Positions 33,873-41,067 of a DNA stretch of 64,000 nt are shown here, one piece after another. Both the position numbers and the translations under genes were made by a program. The number at the start of each line of letters is the position of its first letter. Position 1 is the first letter of the stretch. This DNA is from JAYQKL01 sp049890195. Its GTDB lineage: Bacteria > Pseudomonadota > Alphaproteobacteria > RS24. The stretch covers positions 1 to 64,000 of the forward strand of contig JBMHBY010000009.1 in assembly GCA_049890195.1 (NCBI GenBank), written 5' to 3'. Below the pieces are notes generated by a model. The model was given only the letters and a program-made list of their open reading frames with translations. It searched no databases and was not told the origin of the DNA.

Positions 33873-35267
33873 ATGGTTGAAACCGGCGAAATTGAACAGG
33901 ATGGCCAGGCGCTGGATGCCGCACAGGAGCAGTCCCAGGTCGGCTCGCTGGTCAAGGCAACGCTGAAAGCCGTTCGCAAGCATGATGTTCCCGCTTTGCG
34001 TGACATTCTTGATGTCTCGCATGAGGCGGATATAGCTGACATGGTTGCTTTGCTGGCGTCCGACGCCCGGCAGGCTTTTGTGCAACTGGTTGGCGAACAC
34101 CTGTCTCCTGAGGTTCTTGCAGAACTTGATGAAGGCGTCCGGGCCGAGGTTGCCGGCGCCTTGCAGACCGACACATTGGTTGCGGCCGTCAAGGAACTTG
34201 AAACTGATGATGCCGTTTTCGTGCTGGGTGAGTTGGGTGATGCTGAACAGAAGCAAATTCTCGACCAGATCCCCGAGAGCGAACGGGTCGTTATTCAGCG
34301 ATCGCTTGATTATCCCGACGAGAGTGCCGGCCGTCTGATGCGGTCTGACATGGTGGCGGTACCGCCGTTCTGGACAATCGGGCAGACGATTGACTATTTG
34401 CGGGAAACCGAGGACCTGCCGGATGATTTTCATGAAATTCTGGTCGTGGATCCAAGTTTTTTGCCGGTCGGCGTTGTTCAGTTGAACAGGGCCTTGCGGT
34501 CAGCCCGCCCCACAAAGCTTGTGGATGTCATGGATGATCGCCTGACCCTGATACCGGCGAATATGGACCGTGAGGACATGGCGCGCCAATTTGAACGCTT
34601 CAATCTTGTCTCGGCACCTGTGGTGGAGGAGAACGGGCGTTTGGTCGGCGTAGTGACCGCCGATGATGTTTTTGAGGTGATCGTTGAGGAGGCCGAAGAG
34701 GACATTCTGCTCCTCGGCGGGGTTGGAGACGAGGCTGTCACGGACACTGTTTTTGAGGCCGCACGCGGGCGTTTCAGCTGGTTGTTTGTCAACCTTATGA
34801 CAGCCATTCTGGCGTCGCTGGTGATTTCTGTTTATGAAGCCAGCCTGCAGCAGATGGTGGCTTTGGCTGTGTTGATGCCGATTGTGGCGTCCATGGGTGG
34901 CAATGCCGGCACCCAAACCCTGACCATTACCGTACGGGCGTTGGCCACCATGGATCTTATGGCGGTGAATGCTGTTCGGGTGATTATGCGTGAAGTTTCC
35001 ATTGCGCTGATCAATGGGTTGCTGTTTGCCGTTTTGATGGGGCTGATTGGCGCCTTCTGGTTTGATAATGTTCTTTTGGGCTGGGTGCTGGCCGTCGCCA
35101 TGATCGTGAATATGCTGGTGGCCGGTCTTTCCGGTATTTTGATTCCGATCGGGTTGAACAAGGCCGGCGTCGATCCGGCTTTGGCCTCCAGCGTGTTTGT
35201 GACAACAATAACAGATGTTTTCGGGTTTTTCGCCTTCCTTGGCTTTGCGACCTGGATCTTAATCTAG
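33873..35267 (+). CDS. mgtE: Magnesium transporter MgtE
   Basis: The 464-residue protein has the MgtE domain order: an acidic helical N domain (about 30-145), two CBS domains (DYPDESAGRLMRSDMVAVPP then FNLVSAPVVEENGRLVGVVTADD, split here for length at VSAPVVEENGRLVGVVTADD), and five transmembrane helices from about 300 with the pore motif PIVASMGGNAGTQ. It passes Mg2+ across the inner membrane, gated by intracellular Mg2+. TTGGGG precedes the ATG. A kelch-protein gene follows after 11 bases. Confidence 0.95.
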   Translation: MVETGEIEQDGQALDAAQEQSQVGSLVKATLKAVRKHDVPALRDILDVSHEADIADMVALLASDARQAFVQLVGEHLSPEVLAELDEGVRAEVAGALQTDTLVAAVKELETDDAVFVLGELGDAEQKQILDQIPESERVVIQRSLDYPDESAGRLMRSDMVAVPPFWTIGQTIDYLRETEDLPDDFHEILVVDPSFLPVGVVQLNRALRSARPTKLVDVMDDRLTLIPANMDREDMARQFERFNLVSAPVVEENGRLVGVVTADDVFEVIVEEAEEDILLLGGVGDEAVTDTVFEAARGRFSWLFVNLMTAILASLVISVYEASLQQMVALAVLMPIVASMGGNAGTQTLTITVRALATMDLMAVNAVRVIMREVSIALINGLLFAVLMGLIGAFWFDNVLLGWVLAVAMIVNMLVAGLSGILIPIGLNKAGVDPALASSVFVTTITDVFGFFAFLGFATWILI

Positions 35268-35278
35268 AGTGACAGTTT

Positions 35279-36232
35279 ATGCTATTTGAGCTGCGGTTTT
35301 TTCCTCGTTTTATCTTCCTGTTGATGATTGGTCTGCTGCTGATGACAGGTGTGGCGCAAAGTGGCTGGCGCAAAGGCATGTCCCTGCCGGTGGCGATTGC
35401 CCATACCTCTGCTGAAAAAATCGGCCGGGAAATATTTGTTCTGCGCAATAATTGGCACGCCAAGGCCGATAATTTTTTTGAGGCTTATGATGTTGATGGA
35501 GACGGCTGGCGACCGCTTATGCCGATGCCGGTGGACCGGTCAAATTTTGGTGTTTCCGCCGCCATGGACAGGTTGTTTGTGACGGGTGGAATCAATCCGC
35601 AGTCGGAGTTGATGAGCGACGGGGTCTGGTCGTTTTCGCCAGCCATGTCGCAATGGTATCAACTGCCGCCCATGCCCGGCGTCAGGGCCTATCATAAATC
35701 AATTATTGTTGATGATTACCTGTATGTGCTCGGCGGCCGCGGCGTGAACCGCGACAAGATCTACCGTTATGACCTGGGAACGTCTGAATGGAAGGTGCTG
35801 GATGTTGAGATGCCGGTGCAGCGGGTTGAGTTTGCTCTGGCCGCAGCAAACGGGGAAATTTATCTGATCGGCGGGCGCGGGCGGCAAAATGAAACATTTG
35901 CTGATGTACATGTCTTCAACCCGAAGGACGGGCGTTGGCGGCGCGGACCTGATTTGCCGGCACCCGTAAGCGGCGGCAGTCTGGTTGAGGTGCAGGGGCA
36001 TCTGCACCTTTTGGGCGGCTATGCACTGGCCCCAGAAAAAACTCTGGCCACGCATTATGTCCTGACCCCGCAAGCTGAAGACTGGCGGTCCATGCCAGCC
36101 ATGCCAATCCCGCGCCATCATGCCGCCGCTTTGGGTGTTGATGAAAAAATCATTGTCATAGGTGGGGCTTTGGGTGTCGGATTTTACGCCTTTTTCACGG
36201 CGTCAGATGATGTTTCCATTTATACCCCCTGA
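35279..36232 (+). CDS. Secreted kelch-repeat protein
   Basis: The 317-residue protein starts with a hydrophobic export signal (FIFLLMIGLLLMTGVA) and then carries about six kelch blades, seen as repeated LFVTGG, LYVLGGRG, IYLIGGRG, LHLLGGYA and IIVIGGAL, each followed by a W/Y-D/N motif. The predicted fold is a periplasmic or membrane-anchored beta-propeller. No enzyme residues of the galactose oxidase type are evident, so the role is unknown. It follows mgtE by 11 bases. Confidence 0.82.
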   Translation: MLFELRFFPRFIFLLMIGLLLMTGVAQSGWRKGMSLPVAIAHTSAEKIGREIFVLRNNWHAKADNFFEAYDVDGDGWRPLMPMPVDRSNFGVSAAMDRLFVTGGINPQSELMSDGVWSFSPAMSQWYQLPPMPGVRAYHKSIIVDDYLYVLGGRGVNRDKIYRYDLGTSEWKVLDVEMPVQRVEFALAAANGEIYLIGGRGRQNETFADVHVFNPKDGRWRRGPDLPAPVSGGSLVEVQGHLHLLGGYALAPEKTLATHYVLTPQAEDWRSMPAMPIPRHHAAALGVDEKIIVIGGALGVGFYAFFTASDDVSIYTP

Positions 36233-36267
36233 CTCGCCAAATCCCTCAAAAACACTATTGTGACCTT

Positions 36268-36687
36268 ATGAGCTTGCATTTGATTAAACTCGCTGTCGGC
36301 GCGGACAGCATTGACGACCTGCAGGATTGGCAAAACCATCTGATGCAGACTTATGGCAAGGTTTTTAACACCACACGCATGGTGCCCAAAAGGGTGGGGG
36401 AATTACTGGACGGCGGATCACTGTACTGGGTGATCAAACGCAAAATTGCCGTCCGTCAGACCATTCTGGACATTGAGCCGTTTACCGATAATGCCGGTAT
36501 CAAGCGATGTCACATCCATCTTGAACCTGAAATGGTCCGAACCCGCCCGCAGGCCAGGCGCCCGTTTCAGGGGTGGCGATATCTGCAGGGTAGGGATGCG
36601 CCGCCTGACTTGCCGAAAGGGATCGAAGTGGACGAGGATATGCCGGAGGCGTTGCGCGCCGAGTTGACGGAACTGGGGCTTTTATAG
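36268..36687 (+). CDS. DUF1489 family protein
   Basis: The 139-residue protein starts MSLHLIKLAVGADSIDDLQ and contains TRMVPKRVGELLDGGSLYWV and GWRYLQGRDAPPDL, matching the alphaproteobacterial DUF1489 family of unknown function. No catalytic motif or membrane segment is seen. Its TAG stop overlaps the end of the convergent panC gene by six bases. Confidence 0.88.
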   Translation: MSLHLIKLAVGADSIDDLQDWQNHLMQTYGKVFNTTRMVPKRVGELLDGGSLYWVIKRKIAVRQTILDIEPFTDNAGIKRCHIHLEPEMVRTRPQARRPFQGWRYLQGRDAPPDLPKGIEVDEDMPEALRAELTELGLL

Positions 36688-37530
36688 CGGCGGCACCGCC
36701 ATATTGTCGAGCAGCCTGACCCCGCCAAGTCGCGCCACGACCAGGGCACGTCTTTGCATGGAGGTGTCTGTTACAGGGCTTAACGTATCGGCGGCGCGCA
36801 CCTCAAGGTAGTCAACACCGTCAAAACCCGCAGTCAGGATTTCATTGATGGCCTTGTCTGTTTTTTTCTTATAATCATCAACAGAAGCAATGCTTTGGCA
36901 GAATTTAGTAAGAATATTGTTTAACTTACCGGCCGTGTGTCTTTGTGTTTCGTTCAGATAGACATTGCGTGATGACATGGCAAGACCGTCCGCCTCGCGC
37001 AGGGTGGGACCGCCGAAAATCTCAACCGGCAGAGCCATGTCCTTGACCATTTGGCGGATGACGCAAAGCTGCTGGTAATCCTTCTCGCCGAACACCGCGC
37101 AGTCGGCGGAGGTCTGCTGGAACAACTTATGAACGATGGTGGCTACCCCGCTGAAAAAATGAGGCCGTGCCTCACTCTCCAACCCGAGCGCCGGCCCGTC
37201 CATGACAATGCGGGTCGTGTGCCCGTCACCATACATGGTTGCGGCCGACGGGGTATAGACAAGATCTGTCGCGGTGGCCTCAATCTTCATAAGGTCGCTT
37301 TCCAGGGTTCTTGGATAGCTGTCGAAATCCTCATCGGGGGCAAACTGGGTCGGGTTGACGAAAATCGAGACAATCAGGCGGTCGCAATGTGGCTGCAAAT
37401 GCTCGATCAACGACAAATGTCCGTCATGCAAAGCGCCCATGGTCGGCACCAGCCCGACTTGACAGCCGTCTTTTTTCCAGGCGGCTACTACCGACCGTAA
37501 ATTATCTATGTCAGAAATTGCCTGCATCAT
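36682..37530 (-). CDS. panC: Pantothenate synthetase
   Basis: The 282-residue enzyme condenses pantoate and beta-alanine with ATP. The HIGH-like motif appears in PTMGALHDGHLSLIEHL near residue 28, with VSIFVNPTQF, FGEKDYQQL and SSRNVYL later, all PanC. A much longer open frame extends upstream into the SDR gene, but family similarity begins at MMQAISDIDNLR; AAAGG lies upstream. It follows the SDR by 7 bases and is probably co-transcribed. Confidence 0.95.
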   Translation of the reverse strand: MMQAISDIDNLRSVVAAWKKDGCQVGLVPTMGALHDGHLSLIEHLQPHCDRLIVSIFVNPTQFAPDEDFDSYPRTLESDLMKIEATATDLVYTPSAATMYGDGHTTRIVMDGPALGLESEARPHFFSGVATIVHKLFQQTSADCAVFGEKDYQQLCVIRQMVKDMALPVEIFGGPTLREADGLAMSSRNVYLNETQRHTAGKLNNILTKFCQSIASVDDYKKKTDKAINEILTAGFDGVDYLEVRAADTLSPVTDTSMQRRALVVARLGGVRLLDNMAVPPL

Positions 37531-37537
37531 GACACCT

Positions 37538-38311
37538 TTACGGAGCTGGCGCACCGCCATGGCTGTCGTCAACGACGTAAGCATTGGCAATGCCCCCGTC
37601 GCACAGCAAAGTGGTGCCGGTGATGTAGCCGGCGTCCTCGCTGAGCAAAAAAGCGGCAGAGCCGGCGATTTCCTCGGGCGTACCGAGGCGTCCCATTGGG
37701 ATATGCCGCCGTCGGGTTTGCCATTTTTCCGGGGTGTTGAAATAATGCTTGTTGCGGTCTGAAAGCACCGGCCCCGGCGCGATACAGTTGGCGCGGATGC
37801 CGTGGCGGGCCTGCTCAATCGCAATCTCGCGGGTCAGCGCCTCCACACCGCCTTTGGCACTCGTATAGGCGATTTGCGCCGATGCCGATGCCGCATGGGC
37901 GACGACGGATGAAAAATTGACAATGGCGCCGGCGCCTTCGTCACGCATCATCGTGATTGCGGCCTGGCAGGTCAGGAATGTCCCGAGGAGGTTTGTAGAC
38001 AAGGTTTTTTCAAACACCTCACGGCTTGTTTCGGCTGTTCCGCCATCGTCTTGGTCGAGAACGGCGGCAAGATTGACCAGCCCGTCAAGCCCGCCCAACT
38101 TCGACCTCAGGTTTGAGAAAGCCGTTTCAACCGCCGCGGCATCGGAAATGTCAGCCCAGATAACCAGCGCATCCTTGGGCGGCTGGTCGACACCGGACTT
38201 GTCCACCAGGGCAAGCTGGCAGCCCTCGGCGCTCAATCGCTCTGCAATGGCACGACCAAGACAGCCATTGGCTCCGGTCAGGAGGATGCGTTTATTTTTC
38301 AAGCCCTTCAT
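37538..38311 (-). CDS. Short-chain dehydrogenase/reductase
   Basis: The 257-residue SDR has the cofactor motif LTGANGCLGRAIAERL at residues 12-27, NLAAV near 85, and the YTSAKGG active-site pair. The C-terminus GYITGTTLLCDGGIAN is typical. It is NAD(P)-dependent; the substrate is unknown. It lies directly upstream of panC, but it lacks the features of the ketopantoate reductase PanE, so a role in pantothenate synthesis is not claimed. Confidence 0.87.
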   Translation of the reverse strand: MKGLKNKRILLTGANGCLGRAIAERLSAEGCQLALVDKSGVDQPPKDALVIWADISDAAAVETAFSNLRSKLGGLDGLVNLAAVLDQDDGGTAETSREVFEKTLSTNLLGTFLTCQAAITMMRDEGAGAIVNFSSVVAHAASASAQIAYTSAKGGVEALTREIAIEQARHGIRANCIAPGPVLSDRNKHYFNTPEKWQTRRRHIPMGRLGTPEEIAGSAAFLLSEDAGYITGTTLLCDGGIANAYVVDDSHGGAPAP

Positions 38312-38395
38312 GAGCGCACATTAGCCCTTTCGGCATCAAAAGTGCAGTGAAAAAAAGCCTTTGAAAAGCTTATTTATTCTCCCTCTAACGCAACG

Positions 38396-38408
38396 GAATC
38401 GCTATAAT
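38396..38408 (+). promoter_or_regulatory. mipZ promoter -10 box with an adjacent GANTC methylation site
   Basis: TATAAT (38403-38408) lies 29 bases before the mipZ ATG. GAATC, a GANTC site, ends two bases before it (38396-38400). No good -35 is present at 17 bases, suggesting activator dependence. GANTC is the target of the cell-cycle methyltransferase CcrM in many Alphaproteobacteria. Confidence 0.5.
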
Positions 38409-38437
38409 CAGTAAACTTTTCAGTTACGTGATGTGTC

Positions 38438-39280
38438 ATGGGTCTATTCGGTAAAAAAACGGGCAAAGCAAAACCCCCTTATGTCATTGTCGTCGGCAAT
38501 GAGAAGGGGGGATCGGGCAAAACCACCACTGCAATGCATATTACCGCAGCCTTGCTGGACAAGGGCTATAAGGTGGGCACGATGGATCTGGATGTCCGTC
38601 AGCAATCCTTCACCCGTTATATTGAAAACCGCACCAAATGGTCAGAAAAATCCGGACGGGGTCTGGCCATGTCCCAGCATGTTGTGGTGCCGATTTCGGA
38701 CAGTTCCACCTTATTGGATCGCCAGAATGATGACAAACGCAATTTCCTCGACGCCATTGAGGCTTTGCGCGACGCCAATGACTTTATTGTCATAGACAGC
38801 CCCGGCTCAGATACGTTCCTGTCCCGCCTCGGCCATGCCAGCGCCGACACATTGATCACCCCCATTAATGACAGTTTTGTCGATTTTGATCTGCTGGGGA
38901 AAGTTGACCCGGACACGCTGGAAATACTCGGGCCTAGCATTTATGCGGAGCTGGTCTGGGAATGCCGGAAAGCCCGTGCCGCAGCCAACAGCGGCACCAT
39001 TGATTGGGTGGTGATCAGAAACCGGACCAGCCATGTTTTTGCGAAAAACCGTCAGCGTGTCGAGACAGCCTTGACGGATTTGGCGGACCGGCTGCGTTTT
39101 AGGATTGCCCCCGGCTTATCAGAACGTGTCATTTTTCGAGAAATGTACCCTGCCGGACTGACTTTGCTTGATCTGACGGAGGATGAGGCGAATATCAGTC
39201 TGACCATGTCGCATCTCGCGGCTCGCGCTGAAGTTGACGAACTGCTGTCTTCTTTGAATTTACCGAAAAAGAAAAAATAG
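38438..39280 (+). CDS. mipZ: Division-site positioning ATPase MipZ
   Basis: The 280-residue protein is a ParA/MinD-type ATPase with deviant Walker A in VVGNEKGGSGKTTTAMHI near residue 20, GTMDLDVRQQSFTRYIENR and VIDSPGSDTFLSRLGHASAD, then the MipZ-specific PINDSFVDFDLLGKVDPDTL. In Caulobacter MipZ binds ParB at the chromosome pole and inhibits FtsZ, placing the division ring at midcell. A short basic N-terminus precedes the ATPase domain. It converges on the carboxypeptidase gene with two bases between stops. Confidence 0.93.
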   Translation: MGLFGKKTGKAKPPYVIVVGNEKGGSGKTTTAMHITAALLDKGYKVGTMDLDVRQQSFTRYIENRTKWSEKSGRGLAMSQHVVVPISDSSTLLDRQNDDKRNFLDAIEALRDANDFIVIDSPGSDTFLSRLGHASADTLITPINDSFVDFDLLGKVDPDTLEILGPSIYAELVWECRKARAAANSGTIDWVVIRNRTSHVFAKNRQRVETALTDLADRLRFRIAPGLSERVIFREMYPAGLTLLDLTEDEANISLTMSHLAARAEVDELLSSLNLPKKKK

Positions 39281-39282
39281 CC

Positions 39283-40557
39283 TCAAGGGGCCATGGCCTG
39301 ACAGTCCATACCGTTTTCGATCAGAAGCCTGCAGGCAGTTTTGGCCGTCGCCTCATCAAAATTCCTGTATCTGGCGCGATAAAAAACCCGTCCCTGCGTA
39401 CTGACGCTCATCATGTACGGCGCGGCGGAGGCCAACAGTTCGGGCATTTTCGCCCTGGCTTTTTCAAGTTGTTGCCGGGCGTCGCGTTTGCGTGTGAAGG
39501 CGCCGATCTGAATACTCCAACTCCGTCTCAGAACCGCCAGGACCGGATCATGTCCGTTATGCGCCTGATCAACCAGATATCCACCGATGCGCCAGTCCGT
39601 CACTTTTGAATCTGTGGTGTAAAACGGATGATTACGGTTGATTGAGGTAGGTCGGCTTTTGAAGACCGGCTGTTGGTTTGACCGTTTGGCGCGGGAGGCG
39701 GAAAGCAGGGGGGTGTGGGCCACTTCCGCCTGCGGCACGAATTTAGTCAGTAGTCTGGCCATCTGCCGGTCGCGTTCGCCGGCGGTGTTGCCGCCCATGA
39801 CAACCCCGATCAGGCTTTTGCCGTCATTTCGGTAAAGCGATATCAGATTATAGCCGGAGGCACGGGTGTAACCTGTTTTCATGCCCTGTATCGCATCAAC
39901 CTGACGCATTAATCTGTTATGGGAGTAATAGGTTGTTCCACGGAAGGTGAACCGGTCCTTATTGAAATAGCCGGCATGGTTCGGGAAATCCTGCAGCAGC
40001 CTGCGTGCCAATTTCGCCATGTCGCGGGCCGTTGTGATCTGGTTTTTGTCATGCAGACCGCTGGCGTTCTCAAATTGTGAGTTGCCCATGCCGAGCTGTT
40101 TGGCTTTGAGGGTCATTTCACGGGCGAAATTTTGTTCCGTAACGGCCAGATGTTCGCTCAAGGCCACGGCGACATCATTGGCGGACTTGATGATCAGGGC
40201 ATTGAGCGCATCCGCAATGCTCAGACTGTCGCCCTGTTTGAGGTAAAGCTTGGAGGCGGGCTGGCGCGCCGCTTTGGACGAAACCGTCACAGTGTCACTC
40301 AGTTTGACACGGCCCTGTTGTAAGGCTTCAAATGTCAGATAGGCCGTCATCAGCTTGGTCAAAGAAGCTGGATGACGCGGCCGGTCCGCCGCTCTGGCGT
40401 GCATGGTTTTGCCGGATGCGCCATCAACAATTATTGCGGCATAACTGCGCGCCAAGGCGTGAGACATCCCCCCCAGGAGGGTCACAAGAATCATCCAGGT
40501 CAGCGCGAACGAGCGCCCCCGTTGAATTTTCAGCAAAAGTCCTGTCTTCAAGCGCAT
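39283..40557 (-). CDS. D-alanyl-D-alanine carboxypeptidase with C-terminal SPOR domain
   Basis: The 424-residue protein has a signal peptide (LTWMILVTLLGGMSHALA), the penicillin-binding motifs PASLTKL (Ser65, Lys68), KSANDVAVAL and KTGYTRASG, and a C-terminal SPOR domain starting near residue 345 (RSWSIQIGAFTRKRDARQQL). It is a low-molecular-weight PBP (DacA/DacC type) that trims the terminal D-Ala from peptidoglycan in the periplasm. SPOR domains bind denuded glycan at division sites, which suits its position next to mipZ. Confidence 0.92.
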   Translation of the reverse strand: MRLKTGLLLKIQRGRSFALTWMILVTLLGGMSHALARSYAAIIVDGASGKTMHARAADRPRHPASLTKLMTAYLTFEALQQGRVKLSDTVTVSSKAARQPASKLYLKQGDSLSIADALNALIIKSANDVAVALSEHLAVTEQNFAREMTLKAKQLGMGNSQFENASGLHDKNQITTARDMAKLARRLLQDFPNHAGYFNKDRFTFRGTTYYSHNRLMRQVDAIQGMKTGYTRASGYNLISLYRNDGKSLIGVVMGGNTAGERDRQMARLLTKFVPQAEVAHTPLLSASRAKRSNQQPVFKSRPTSINRNHPFYTTDSKVTDWRIGGYLVDQAHNGHDPVLAVLRRSWSIQIGAFTRKRDARQQLEKARAKMPELLASAAPYMMSVSTQGRVFYRARYRNFDEATAKTACRLLIENGMDCQAMAP

Positions 40558-40599
40558 TTGTCACTCGAATCACGCAAAATACAGGATCAGGTTATCGTG

Positions 40600-40617
40600 T
40601 TTGCCTTGTAAGGCAAA
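40600..40617. repeat. Perfect inverted repeat between the carboxypeptidase gene and clpS
   Basis: TTTGCCTT-GT-AAGGCAAA is an 18-base perfect inverted repeat located 42 bases before the carboxypeptidase ATG (-) and about 40 before clpS (+). The two-base centre makes it a likelier protein-binding site than a hairpin. It is not terminator-like and no regulator gene is nearby. Confidence 0.55.
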
Positions 40618-40655
40618 TATTAAACCCTACATAGAGAGGTAGGATGAAAGTTTAG

Positions 40656-41063
40656 GTGCCCGACAGCGGCAAAAATGATGCAATGAAGAAGAAAAACACA
40701 GCCTACGGAATGCAGGAACACCGCATTATTTGCCAGAATTCTCCCACCTCATCCAATGGTGACAATGACGGGGATACCGGAATTATCACCAAAACCAAGC
40801 CAAAAACAAAGAAACCCTCATTGTACAAGGTTTTGCTGCTTAATGATGATTATACACCGATGGAATTCGTCATTCATGTGTTGCAGCGGTTCTTCAATAA
40901 GAACATGGAAGAGGCGACAAAAATTATGTTGCATGTGCACCAGAATGGTGTTGGGATTTGTGGTGTGTTCACCTACGAGGTCGCTGAGACCAAGGTGACA
41001 CAAGTGGTGGATTTGGCGCGCCAGCACCAACATCCGCTGCAATGTACGATGGAAAAGGATTAA
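40656..41063 (+). CDS. clpS: ATP-dependent Clp protease adaptor ClpS
   Basis: The core, about residues 52-135, contains SLYKVLLLNDDYTPMEFVIH and HQNGVGICGVFTYEVAETKV, the N-end-rule recognition fold of ClpS. It delivers N-degron proteins to ClpA. The GTG start at 40656 gives 135 residues, longer than the usual 105-120; ATG at 40677, 40683 or 40710 are alternatives. A tiny ATG-AAA-GTT-TAG frame with a strong ribosome binding site ends exactly before the GTG. clpA follows after 4 bases. Confidence 0.88.
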   Translation: MPDSGKNDAMKKKNTAYGMQEHRIICQNSPTSSNGDNDGDTGIITKTKPKTKKPSLYKVLLLNDDYTPMEFVIHVLQRFFNKNMEEATKIMLHVHQNGVGICGVFTYEVAETKVTQVVDLARQHQHPLQCTMEKD

Positions 41064-41067
41064 GGTC

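Noticed and set aside
36682..37824. Fusion of panC with an upstream reading frame
   Set aside because: The extra 98 codons lie over the SDR gene and have no PanC similarity; a start with ribosome binding site exists at 37530.
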